NCBI GenBank assembly: GCA_964569315.1
Contig: CAZMUZ010000093.1
Location: 1 to 14,995 of the forward strand
Direction of reading: 5' to 3'
DNA length: 14,995 bases
DNA from: CADEFF01 sp964569315
Lineage (GTDB): Bacteria; Pseudomonadota; Alphaproteobacteria; Dongiales; Dongiaceae
Shown: positions 1-6,681 of the stretch, piece after piece
How positions within the stretch are numbered: position 1 is the first letter of the stretch
Layout: every line of letters starts with the position of its first letter
The notes under the pieces: generated by a model
Seen by the model: the letters and a program-made list of their open reading frames with translations, nothing else
Databases searched by the model: none
Told to the model about the DNA's origin: nothing
Translations under genes and position numbers: made by a program

Positions 1-92
1 AGCGTGGTCTTGAGCGTGCGCGTGGCTTCCCGGTCGATCTCCGCCCAGACTTCGGGGGGAATCGGCGCCAGCTCGCGAAGAAGATGATTCAT
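1..92 (-). CDS. enc: Encapsulin shell protein, N-terminal fragment (runs off left edge)
   Basis: Only the first 30 codons are inside the window. The translation begins MNHLLRELAPI and continues with WAEIDREATRTLK, the conserved amino terminus of family 1 encapsulins (linocin M18-like, HK97-fold shell proteins). In this family the N-terminal helix lines the inner shell surface and helps hold the cargo-loading peptide. The ATG (complement of 90-92) overlaps the TGA of the upstream ferritin gene in an ATGA arrangement, so the two are translationally coupled and co-transcribed, cargo first and shell second. The product should self-assemble into a cytoplasmic protein nanocompartment that stores the iron mineral made by the encapsulated ferritin. 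The fold assignment rests on this short stretch plus the cargo gene. The rest of the gene lies outside the window. Confidence 0.85.
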   Translation of the reverse strand, partial: MNHLLRELAPIPPEVWAEIDREATRTLKTT

Positions 93-469
93 TGCCGCCC
101 CCCTCCCTCGCGCAGACTGCCGATGCGGAGGCCGCCGTCACCAGCCCCGCTTCCGGCGCCGCCGCCCTCCTCCGCGGCCTTTTCCACGGCCAGCATCGAG
201 CCTTCGCTATCGAGATATGTCTTCAGGTGCTCATCGAGCTTCGGGATTCGCCGTCGCAGCCACTCGAGCACCATCGCCGCGTGTTCCATTTCTTCGTCGC
301 GATTATGGGCCAAGATCTCCCGCAGCTCGGCATTCTCCGTCGCGTGGACGCGCTGATTGTACCAATCGATCGCTTCCAGCTCCTCCATCAGGGACACGAT
401 GGCGCGATGCTGATCGACGGTTTCCTCACCCATCTTCTCAGGATTTTCGTGCAGCGTTTCGCTACCCAT
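89..469 (-). CDS. encFtn: Encapsulated ferritin-like protein (EncFtn), encapsulin cargo
   Basis: 126 residues. Two helices carry the EncFtn ferroxidase signature: EELEAIDWY at 29-37 and HNRDEEMEHAAM at 55-66. By comparison with the Rhodospirillum rubrum protein, E30, E60 and H63 should be the ferroxidase-centre ligands, with E29 and E32 at the secondary metal sites and W36/Y37 next to them. In this family two subunits dimerise to build one four-helix-bundle ferroxidase site, forming an annular decamer that oxidises Fe(II). After a Gly/Ala-rich linker (about 102-113) comes GGLRIGSLRE (112-121), a typical encapsulin-loading peptide of the xGSLx type; a further GGGRQ tail follows. The first 20 residues are polar and align with the family's usual N-terminus, supporting the ATG at 469. 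The stop overlaps the encapsulin start. Role: oxidises and delivers iron into the encapsulin shell. Family assignment is very secure. Confidence 0.95.
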   Translation of the reverse strand: MGSETLHENPEKMGEETVDQHRAIVSLMEELEAIDWYNQRVHATENAELREILAHNRDEEMEHAAMVLEWLRRRIPKLDEHLKTYLDSEGSMLAVEKAAEEGGGAGSGAGDGGLRIGSLREGGGRQ

Positions 470-558
470 GGCTTTGCTCTCGCTCTTCGGTCGGATGATT
501 TATGTGGTGTGCGCGGTTGCCACGAGGGTACCGACACCGGGAATCCCCGTTCATACGA

Positions 559-583
559 AACCCGGCAACGGCCGAAACGTTCC
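559..583 (-). promoter_or_regulatory. Candidate EcfG (general stress response) promoter for encFtn-enc
   Basis: On the minus strand GGAAC (complement of 579-583) is followed after 16 nt by GGTT (complement of 559-562). The alphaproteobacterial EcfG consensus is GGAAC-N16/17-CGTT, so one base of the -10 element differs. It lies about 90 nt upstream of the encFtn ATG with no gene between, a plausible position. The call is sequence matching only; iron storage under stress control is an inference. Confidence 0.35.
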
Positions 584-736
584 CGATAGGAATGCAGGCC
601 CGGCCGCTTCGCCGCGTCTACGCGCAGGATGCGGAGTTCGTGAAGAAGCTCGGCGGATCGCCCGAAGGGACACGCCGGCGCGCCGCCCCGGGTCCGCGGG
701 CTCCCTTATCGGAGGCCGGCCCGTGTTGCCGCCGGC

Positions 737-2674
737 TCAGCGCCCGGTATTGACCTGACGCTGGCCCGGCCACTGAGTACGGGTTTCGTTCTGCTCGAGC
801 GAGACCTCGTCCTCCACCGCATCGCGGTCGGTCGGGATGCCATGCTCGTAGAAGCCGCCGGATTGCCGCTGCCAGAGGCGTGCATAGGCGCCGCCGCTTT
901 CGAGCAGCGCGGCATGCGTGCCGGACTCCACGATCCGGCCCTCGTCCAGGACGATCAGCCGGTCCATCCGCGCGATTGTCGAGAGACGATGCGCGATCGC
1001 GATCACCGTGCGGTCCTTCATCAGGTCGTCGAGCTGCTCCTGGATCGCCGCCTCCACTTCGGAATCGAGCGCGGAGGTCGCCTCGTCGAGGATGAGGATC
1101 GGCGCGTTCTTGAGGATCACGCGCGCGATGGCGATGCGCTGCCGCTGGCCGGCGGAAAGCTTCACGCCGCGCTCGCCCACATGGGCTTCCAGCCCCTTCC
1201 GCCCCTGCCAATCCTCGAGCTTCTCGATAAAATCGAGGGAATGGGCGCGCGCTGCCGCCCGCCGCACCTCCGCCTCGGTCGCACCCGGCCGGCCATAGGC
1301 GATGTTGTCGCGGATCGAGCGATGCAGCAGCGACGTGTCCTGCGTCACCATGCCGATGTGACGCCGGAGGCTCTCCTGCGTCGCCAGCGCGATGTCCTGG
1401 CCGTCGATCAGGATACGACCGGATTCGACCTCGTAGAACCGGAGCAGCAGATTGACGAGGGTCGATTTGCCGGCACCCGAGCGGCCGACGAGCCCGACCC
1501 GCTCGCCGGGCGCGATCGCGAGATCGATCCCGTGCAGCACGCCCCGCTCGGTGCCGTAGCCGAACTGCACATGCTCGAACCGGACCCCGCCCCGATCGAC
1601 CGCCAGCTCGCCCGCATCGGCGCGGTCGGACATCTGCAGCGGGACGGCGATCGAGCGCATGCCTTCCTGCACGACGCCAACATTTTCGAAGATCGCCGTG
1701 ACGTTCTGCGCGACCCAGCCGGAAATGTTCGAGATCTGCCAGGCGAGCGGCAGGGCCATGGCGACCACCCCAACCTCGACCGCGCCGACCGACCAGAGCC
1801 AGATCGCCATGGTGCCGATGCCGACCAGAAGGCCGGCATTGAGCGTGGCCAGCGTAAAGCCGAAACGGGTGATGAGCCGGACCTGGTTGCGGAAGGCCGC
1901 GGTGTGCTCGTCGACGGATTGCCGCACGAAATCGTCCTCGTCGCGCGGGCGGGCGAAGAGCTTGACGGTAAGGATGTTGGTGTAGCTGTCCACCACCCGC
2001 CCGGTCAGCCCCGAGCGGGCCTCCGACATCGCGCGCGAGCGGTCGCGAAGCCGCGGCACGAAATAGCGCAGCAGCGCGGCATAGCCCAGAAACCAGACCA
2101 GCACCGGCAGCGCAAGCCACGGATCGCTGTGGCCGAGCAGCAGGATCGCGCCGCCGCCATAGACCAGGATGTACCAGACCGCATTGGTGCCGGCGACCAC
2201 GCTTTCCCGCAGGGCCGGCCCCGTCTGCATGACGCGATTGGCGATCCGGCCGGCGAAGTCGTTCTGGAAGAAGCTCCAGCTCTGCCGCACCACATGCCAA
2301 TGGCTCTGCCAGCGAATGAGGTTGGTGAGGCCGGGGGCGATCGCCTGGTTGGTGACGAGATTCTGCGCCAGCAGCGCCGCAGGGCGCAGCACCAGCAGCA
2401 CGAGCGCCATGCCGAGGAGCTGCGGCCACGCCTCGCGCAGCATGTCGGCGGGCGCGTTGTTCGAGACCAGCGTGACCACCCGGCCGATGAAGACCGGGAT
2501 GGTCGTGTCCAGCACCGCCACGATCGAGCCGACCAGGAACAACAGGAAGACGAGACCCCGGGCCTGGCGCGCATAATGCCAGTAGAACGCGACCAGGCCC
2601 GCCGGCGGGGGCGGCTGATCCGCCGGGACGGCCGTCGGCTCCAGCAGTTTTTCGAAGAAGGCGAAGATGCGCAT
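737..2674 (-). CDS. ABC exporter half-transporter (fused membrane and ATPase domains)
   Basis: 645 residues from the ATG at 2674. An upstream in-frame GTG at 2746 would add 24 Arg-rich residues unlike the family. The N-terminal part (about 40-330) is hydrophobic with the spacing of a six-helix type I ABC exporter domain. The C-terminal part is a nucleotide-binding domain: Walker A GRSGAGKST near 395-403, the signature as LSAGQ near 503-507 (Gly to Ala at the second-last Gly, common in exporters), Walker B ILILDEATS near 525-533 and the H-loop AIAHRLST near 558-565. It should dimerise in the inner membrane and export a hydrophobic or amphipathic substrate such as a lipid or drug; the substrate cannot be told from the sequence. 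A weak AAGG lies 12 nt before the ATG. Gaps of about 270 nt on both sides suggest it is transcribed alone. The C-terminal 45 residues after the ATPase core are acidic/polar and not recognisable. Confidence 0.9.
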   Translation of the reverse strand: MRIFAFFEKLLEPTAVPADQPPPPAGLVAFYWHYARQARGLVFLLFLVGSIVAVLDTTIPVFIGRVVTLVSNNAPADMLREAWPQLLGMALVLLVLRPAALLAQNLVTNQAIAPGLTNLIRWQSHWHVVRQSWSFFQNDFAGRIANRVMQTGPALRESVVAGTNAVWYILVYGGGAILLLGHSDPWLALPVLVWFLGYAALLRYFVPRLRDRSRAMSEARSGLTGRVVDSYTNILTVKLFARPRDEDDFVRQSVDEHTAAFRNQVRLITRFGFTLATLNAGLLVGIGTMAIWLWSVGAVEVGVVAMALPLAWQISNISGWVAQNVTAIFENVGVVQEGMRSIAVPLQMSDRADAGELAVDRGGVRFEHVQFGYGTERGVLHGIDLAIAPGERVGLVGRSGAGKSTLVNLLLRFYEVESGRILIDGQDIALATQESLRRHIGMVTQDTSLLHRSIRDNIAYGRPGATEAEVRRAAARAHSLDFIEKLEDWQGRKGLEAHVGERGVKLSAGQRQRIAIARVILKNAPILILDEATSALDSEVEAAIQEQLDDLMKDRTVIAIAHRLSTIARMDRLIVLDEGRIVESGTHAALLESGGAYARLWQRQSGGFYEHGIPTDRDAVEDEVSLEQNETRTQWPGQRQVNTGR

Positions 2675-2953
2675 GGCGGCCGATTGCCTTGTGCTGAACG
2701 GAAAAACGCCCGGCACCCGCCCGCAACGGGACCGATCGGTAGCCACGGTCGAGGAACGCGCCGACCCCGACCGAAGCCGCGGCGCGCGCGCTTTCCTGAA
2801 GAGATGGGACCGGACTACGGCATTTCCATGGAGTTGTCGATCCGTTCGCCCAATCGCCCGGCAAAACGGCGATCGCCCGTAGCGGTCGCAAGGGCACCTC
2901 GCCCGTCATGGCCGGCGACTCGTCGGCCGGAGCCGGGTCTCGGCGCCGCGCCG

Positions 2954-3550
2954 TCAGAACAGCCGGTAGTCGACGTCGTTCACCTTGCAGTCCGGGCCGT
3001 TCAGCGGCAGCAGGTCGAAGGGGCAGGCCGACATCACGCCGACGATATCCATCTCGGCGCGCAGTACCACGCGGTCGCCCGTCTTTGCGCGCGGCGCGAC
3101 GATCATCAGCGTGCCATCGGCGCCGAGCGGCACCTGCATGAAGAGGTTGATCGGCAGGAAGATCGGCGGGGGCTCGATCCCGAGGGCACGCAAGCCTTCG
3201 TGGAAATTGTCGGTGCAGTTGCGGTGATAGCCCTCGACGCCGAACTGGCGATAGCGCTTCAGGTCGCAGCAGGGGAGGATCGTGTCATGCGCTCCGCCGG
3301 TACTGTCCTCCTCGAAGGTGACGATGGGATTGCGCCGGTTGGTGACGATGGCGTCCCCCGGCCGCGGCGCGAGGCGGAACCAGTGGCTCCGCGAATGCGC
3401 CATCGAGCCGTATTCGCCGAAATCCGCCGCGTTCATCGACCAGAAATCGACGACCTGCAGTCCGTACGCGAGCTTGATCTCGATCCGATCGCCCCGCTTC
3501 ATCCGCACCGCGGCACCGGTGCCGCCCGGAAGCGTCCTCGTCTCCGCCAT
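2954..3550 (-). CDS. DUF1989 / urea carboxylase-associated family protein
   Basis: 198 residues, full length for the domain. Family hallmarks are visible: GGAHDT (85-90), LPCCD (92-96), NCTDNF (111-116), PINLFM (133-138), LRAEMD (163-168) and SACPFD (174-179). H88, C94, C95, C112 and C176 are the obvious candidate metal or catalytic residues. Members encoded with urea/guanidine carboxylases (CgdA/CgdB) act together as a carboxyguanidine deiminase. Here the gene stands alone with no carboxylase or allophanate hydrolase nearby, so that reaction should not be assumed. It is divergent from the PLP enzyme at 3702, sharing a 151-nt intergenic region, which hints at common regulation. The start has an alternative a few codons in, but the ATG at 3550 is the most upstream plausible start. 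Family secure, function open. Confidence 0.88.
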   Translation of the reverse strand: MAETRTLPGGTGAAVRMKRGDRIEIKLAYGLQVVDFWSMNAADFGEYGSMAHSRSHWFRLAPRPGDAIVTNRRNPIVTFEEDSTGGAHDTILPCCDLKRYRQFGVEGYHRNCTDNFHEGLRALGIEPPPIFLPINLFMQVPLGADGTLMIVAPRAKTGDRVVLRAEMDIVGVMSACPFDLLPLNGPDCKVNDVDYRLF

Positions 3551-3646
3551 GGCCCGTCCCTTGCTTCACGCCTTGCCTTCCGATACTGCGCGCAAGGCCG
3601 CGGTCGGGTGAAGCGCGAATATCTCTCCTGCATGGACGGTCTGCAG

Positions 3647-3675
3647 TTGACATCGCGCGGCGCGCGCCCTGGGAT
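3647..3675 (+). promoter_or_regulatory. Possible housekeeping-type promoter before the PLP lyase gene
   Basis: A perfect TTGACA (3647-3652) is followed after 17 nt by TGGGAT (3670-3675), which matches three of six positions of the -10 consensus. It lies 27 nt before the ATG at 3702, in the divergent intergenic region. The weak -10 keeps confidence low. Confidence 0.3.
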
Positions 3676-3701
3676 TGGGCGGCAGAATGAAGGGGCTCTC
3701 C

Positions 3702-4964
3702 ATGGCGAAGAGTTCGAACCGTCAGTTCCCCGAAGCGGGGCTCGATATCGGCGCGCTGCGGGCCGAAATGGATGCGCTCGCGGCCGACGACCGGCGCTGG
3801 GACGATCCGCGCAACCTGAAGGCCTCCTACTGGGCGGGTGCCGACGTCGTCGCCGTCGCGCGCGAGGCCTATGACCGCCATATCGGCGACAATGCGATCT
3901 ATGGGGCGTCGATGTTCCCGAGCCTCGTCCGCTACGAGGCGGAGGTGGTGGCGATGGCGCTCGACATGCTGGAGGCGCCGGAAGGCGCCGGCGGCGGCAT
4001 CACGACCGGGGGCACGGAAAGCATCCTGATGGCGGTGCGCACGGCGCGCGACTGGGCGCGCGAACATCGCCCGCAGGCCGCACGGCCGGAGCTGATCCTA
4101 CCCGAGACGGCGCATCCCGCCTTCGAAAAGGCCGCGCAGCTCGTGGGCGTATCGGTGCGGCGCATGAGCCGAAGCCCCGGTTATCGCGCCGATGTCGAGG
4201 CCATGGCGGCCGCGATCGGCGACCAGACCATCATGCTGGTCGGCTCGGCCCCGCCCTACCCTTATGCCCTCGTCGATCCCATCGATCGGATCGCCGCGCT
4301 TGCCGAGAAGCACGGCCTCTGGATGCATGTCGATGCCTGCGTCGGCGGGTTCGTCCTGCCCTTCGCGCGCGAGCTCGGGCATCCCGTCCCGCCCTTCGAT
4401 TTCGCCGTGCCCGGCGTCACGTCGATCTCGGCCGATCTCCACAAGTTCGGCTATAGCGGCCGCGGCGCCTCGCTGCTGCTGCTCCGCGACAAGGCCAACG
4501 AACGCCATCAGCGCTTCAGCTCCGGCGCCTGGCCGAGCGGCACCTACTCGACCCTCAATTTCGGCGGCTCGCGCAACGGCGGGGCGATCGCCTCCTCCTG
4601 GGCCGTCATGCGCTATCTCGGACGATCGGGCTATCGCAGCCGCGTGGCCGGCATCCTCGAGACCAAGGCGAAGCTCGCCCGGGGCCTCGCAGCCGGGGGC
4701 CGACTTGCGCTGATGGGGGAGCCGGAAGGCGCCCATGTCTCGATCGTCTCCGACCGGCTCGACATGGTTGCCGTGGCGGAGGGCATGGAGGCACGAGGCT
4801 GGATGTTCGGGCGTCTGCAGCGCCCGCCCGGGCTCGTCGTGATCCTGACGCCGCGCCACACCGACATCGTCGAAAGCCTACTCGCGGATTTCGACGAGGT
4901 TTCGCGGGAGGTGGAGTCCGGCCTACGCATCGCGGCGGGCGGCACCGCGGTCTATGTCGGCTGA
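3702..4964 (+). CDS. PLP-dependent lyase/decarboxylase, sphingosine-1-phosphate lyase-like
   Basis: 420 residues. Group II decarboxylase-fold (fold type I) enzyme with TTGGTES (101-107, phosphate-binding loop), HVDAC (209-213, D211 to the pyridine nitrogen) and SADLHKFGYS, where K248 is the Schiff-base lysine. HVDACxGGF and the HKFGYxxxG context are closer to sphingosine-1-phosphate lyases than to glutamate or tyrosine decarboxylases. S1P lyase splits sphingoid-base phosphates into phosphoethanolamine and a fatty aldehyde. Unlike the eukaryotic enzyme this one has no N-terminal membrane helix, so it should be soluble. Start choice: ATG 3702 has AAGGGG six bases upstream; in-frame TTG 3675 and ATG 3687 lack such a site. 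The real substrate could be another amine-phosphate or amino acid, since bacterial relatives are largely uncharacterised. In a sphingolipid-making bacterium, sphingoid-base breakdown is a reasonable inference. Confidence 0.85.
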   Translation: MAKSSNRQFPEAGLDIGALRAEMDALAADDRRWDDPRNLKASYWAGADVVAVAREAYDRHIGDNAIYGASMFPSLVRYEAEVVAMALDMLEAPEGAGGGITTGGTESILMAVRTARDWAREHRPQAARPELILPETAHPAFEKAAQLVGVSVRRMSRSPGYRADVEAMAAAIGDQTIMLVGSAPPYPYALVDPIDRIAALAEKHGLWMHVDACVGGFVLPFARELGHPVPPFDFAVPGVTSISADLHKFGYSGRGASLLLLRDKANERHQRFSSGAWPSGTYSTLNFGGSRNGGAIASSWAVMRYLGRSGYRSRVAGILETKAKLARGLAAGGRLALMGEPEGAHVSIVSDRLDMVAVAEGMEARGWMFGRLQRPPGLVVILTPRHTDIVESLLADFDEVSREVESGLRIAAGGTAVYVG

Positions 4965-5080
4965 CTGCCGGACGCGCTGGCGGGAGCTTTCCCATGCGAG
5001 CCGGGTTGAAGAGCGAGCGGCCGCTCCGCGATTGACGGATCTCCGCACCCACGTTCTTGTCTTTGATCGGCCGTCATAAG

Positions 5081-5100
5081 GGGCGCTGACCCGGGCGCCC
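5081..5100 (+). other. GC hairpin in the leader of the FMN reductase gene
   Basis: GGGCGC (5081-5086) can pair with GCGCCC (5095-5100) across an 8-nt loop. It ends just before the Shine-Dalgarno AAAGGA and the ATG at 5118. There is no T-run, so it is not a classic terminator; it could stabilise the leader or influence initiation. Confidence 0.3.
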
Positions 5101-5117
5101 AACCAAAGGAAAAAACC

Positions 5118-5681
5118 ATGGCCAGCAAACACAAAGTCGCCGTCCTTGTCGGAAGCCTGCGCAAGGATTCGTTCAACCGGAAGACCGCAAAAGCGCTCGC
5201 CGCACTGGCATCGGACGGGCTCGCGCTGGAGATCGTCGAGATCGGCCAGCTCCCCTTCTATAACGAGGACGCGGAGGCAGCAGGCGCGCCCGCGCCGTGG
5301 TCGGCATTTCGCGACCGCATCCGCGCGGCCGATGCCGTGCTTTTCGTGACGCCGGAATATAACCGCTCGGTTCCGGGCGTGCTGAAGAACGCCATCGACG
5401 TGGGTTCGCGCCCCTACGGGCAGAGCGTCTGGGACGGCAAGCCCGGTGCCGTGATCAGCGTATCGCCCGGCGCGATCGGCGGGTTCGGCGCCAATCATCA
5501 CCTCCGCCAATCGCTGGTGTTCCTCAACATGCCCGCAATGCAGCAGCCGGAGGCCTATGTCGGCGGGGCGGACAAGCTCTTCGACGAGGCGGGCCGGATC
5601 GCCAACGACAAGACGCGCGAATTCCTTCAGGGCTTCATGAAGAGTTTCGCGAGCTGGATCGACAGGAACCGCCGGAAGTGA
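5118..5681 (+). CDS. NADPH-dependent FMN reductase (quinone/chromate reductase type)
   Basis: 187 residues, the normal size for the flavodoxin-like FMN_red family (ChrR/YieF-like). Visible signatures: VGSLRKDSFNRK (about 11-22), the FMN-phosphate loop after strand 1; TPEYNRSVPGVLKNAID (about 78-94), the hallmark flavin-binding segment; and SPGAIGGFGANHHLR near 116-130. These cytoplasmic enzymes transfer two electrons from NAD(P)H to quinones, and in several bacteria to chromate or azo compounds, and serve in oxidative-stress protection. The start is well supported: AAAGGA about 9 nt before the ATG and the Met-Ala-Ser-Lys start typical of the family. A weak promoter (TTGACG at 5032-5037, TCTTGT at 5055-5060) may serve it. 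It is 153 nt after the lyase gene on the same strand, so co-transcription is possible. Exact substrate unknown. Confidence 0.92.
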   Translation: MASKHKVAVLVGSLRKDSFNRKTAKALAALASDGLALEIVEIGQLPFYNEDAEAAGAPAPWSAFRDRIRAADAVLFVTPEYNRSVPGVLKNAIDVGSRPYGQSVWDGKPGAVISVSPGAIGGFGANHHLRQSLVFLNMPAMQQPEAYVGGADKLFDEAGRIANDKTREFLQGFMKSFASWIDRNRRK

Positions 5682-5696
5682 CGGCGGGGCCGCGTC

Positions 5697-5719
5697 GCCG
5701 GCAGATCGATCCGGCTATT
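5697..5719. terminator. Weak hairpin between convergent genes
   Basis: GCCGG (5697-5701) and CCGGC (5711-5715) form a 5-bp stem with a 9-nt loop, followed on the plus strand by TATTT. It sits between the convergent stops of the FMN reductase and the small minus-strand ORF. Short stem and poor T-tract make this only a possible terminator. Confidence 0.25.
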
Positions 5720-5858
5720 TCTTGCCGGGCTTCCGGTGCTTGAAATACTCGACCTGCCGTAGCCGCTTCTCGGCTTCGGCTTTGGTCTTGTAGGGACCGC
5801 CGAGGTTCTTTCCGCTCTCGGACAGCACCTGGTAGCCTTCCTTGACCTTGCGGATTAT
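5715..5858 (-). CDS. Small basic protein, about 47 residues, without a canonical start codon
   Basis: The minus strand from 5861 to the TAG at 5715 is open for 48 codons in a frame with strong coding character (nearly all third positions G or C). It reads IIRKVKEGYQVLSES, then GKNLGGPYKTKAEAEKRL, then RQVEYFKHRKPGKK. This resembles small conserved hypothetical proteins of sphingomonads that start M-P-(V/I)-I-R-K-V-K; the recollection needs a search. No ATG, GTG or TTG exists upstream in this frame: a TGA lies at 5862-5864, just where an ATG would be expected. AGGTGA precedes the ATA (5856-5858) by 3 nt and the ATC (5853-5855) by 6 nt, so a rare AUA/AUC start is possible. Otherwise it is a start-loss or frameshift pseudogene, or a sequence error; an ATG/GTG does exist in another frame slightly upstream. 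The start coordinate is tentative. An EcfG-like promoter lies immediately upstream. Function unknown. Confidence 0.5.
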   Translation of the reverse strand: MIRKVKEGYQVLSESGKNLGGPYKTKAEAEKRLRQVEYFKHRKPGKK

Positions 5859-5893
5859 GGGTCACCTGTCCCGATTGCCGGCTCTGCACCATC

Positions 5894-5919
5894 AACCCGC
5901 CGGATTCGTGGCCGGTTCC
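5894..5919 (-). promoter_or_regulatory. Candidate EcfG promoter for the small ORF
   Basis: On the minus strand GGAAC (complement of 5915-5919) is followed after 17 nt by GGTT (complement of 5894-5897), one base off the EcfG consensus GGAAC-N16/17-CGTT. Transcription would begin near 5887, about 30 nt before the small ORF, an ideal position. It supports that ORF being a real stress gene. Confidence 0.4.
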
Positions 5920-6204
5920 GGGGACGGCAGCCGCGGCGGACGGGACCGGTTCCCGATCGACCGGAACTCTGCTGAAACGCTTCGGTCAGCGGCTGTCATA
6001 GGCTCTCGGCAGGTCGGCCAGGTCGAGCTTCGCCATGCCCATCACCGCATCCGCGATGGGTGCGATCGGATCTGTGATCGTCGAGCATTTCGGATGACTG
6101 ACGAGCCAACTGCGGGGGTTCCCCCGCAACCTGTCGACGAACGAACGCGGGCGCGCGGCCTTCCCTCGGGTCATTCTCGACTCGCATCGGCGCCCCGTCT
6201 TGAC

Positions 6205-6229
6205 GGAACATATCCTGCCTTTTCGCGTT
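6205..6229 (+). promoter_or_regulatory. EcfG-type general stress promoter, perfect match
   Basis: GGAAC (6205-6209), exactly 16 nt, then CGTT (6226-6229): a full match to the alphaproteobacterial EcfG consensus. It reads toward the trehalose synthase gene, whose start is about 450 nt downstream with no terminator visible between. Trehalose metabolism genes are common members of the EcfG regulon, so control of treS is plausible but the leader would be long. Confidence 0.6.
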
Positions 6230-6313
6230 GATCCTCCCGCGGCAAGAAATGCGACACGACATCGCCGTGGACAGATCGACGGACGAGGCGGCTTTTCCAC
6301 GGGGTAGTCTTGA

Positions 6314-6673
6314 ATGGCTTGGCATTTCGATATGCGCCGCGCGGTTTTGTTGTCGTCGTCGTCCGATCCTCGAATTGTCATCGAGACGACTAGCCCCGAG
6401 ATGGGCGGACGCCGCGCGGCAAAACGCAGCCCGCTCGTCGCAGGCGACTTCGATTCCTTCGATGCGCAGCGAACGACCGCGCCGAGTTCTTCGCTCCCCG
6501 ATTCTGAGATGGGGCGCGAGGAGAGCGTCGGCGCCGCGAACCCGAAAGCCGGCGAAAACCGGCAGCGGCACCGCGCACGGCAATGGCAGCGCCTCGATCC
6601 GGCGCCCGAGCTCGCGATACCGTTGCGACCCGGGCCGACCGACGGCAAACTCGACGTCGCCAAGCAAGCGTGA
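6314..6673 (+). CDS. Doubtful small hypothetical ORF before treS
   Basis: 119 codons, from an ATG without a clear Shine-Dalgarno site. Two arguments in favour: it lies about 80 nt downstream of the expected start of the EcfG transcript, and its TGA (6671-6673) overlaps a GTG at 6670 that is in frame with trehalose synthase, giving a GTGA junction of the coupled type. Against: its G/C bias at third positions is weaker than in neighbouring genes, the product is unrecognisable, rich in Arg, Ser, Pro and Asp with no domain or membrane segment, and minus-strand frames are equally open. Treat as unproven. Confidence 0.22.
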   Translation: MAWHFDMRRAVLLSSSSDPRIVIETTSPEMGGRRAAKRSPLVAGDFDSFDAQRTTAPSSSLPDSEMGREESVGAANPKAGENRQRHRARQWQRLDPAPELAIPLRPGPTDGKLDVAKQA

Positions 6674-6681
6674 AGCAATCG

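Larger units (their letters stand above)
5920..6681. other. About 0.76 kb with no recognisable gene; contains one strong promoter motif
   Basis: Open frames exist here on both strands (for example complement 5986-6678 and 5996-6667, and plus 6314-6673) but their translations are Arg/Ser-rich, low in recognisable motifs and overlap one another, and I recognise none. The only strong signal is the EcfG-type promoter at 6205-6229. The stretch may be a long leader for the trehalose synthase gene, a decayed gene, or may hide one small unknown ORF (see 6314-6673). Confidence 0.5.

Noticed and set aside
842..3874. A plus-strand open frame of 1010 codons, and a 763-codon minus frame at 618-2909
   Set aside because: Both are shadows of the ABC exporter and DUF1989 genes in high-GC DNA; the translations are Arg/His/Asp/Ala-rich without motifs, while the overlapping frames carry full protein signatures.
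5949..5967. GTTCC/GGAAC inverted repeat resembling two EcfG -35 elements
   Set aside because: Neither half has a GTT-type -10 element at 16-17 nt.
5986..6678. Minus-strand frames of 230 and 223 codons upstream of treS
   Set aside because: They overlap each other and a plus-strand frame, have no ribosome site or recognisable motif, and are Arg/Ser/Cys-rich; open by composition rather than selection as far as can be seen.
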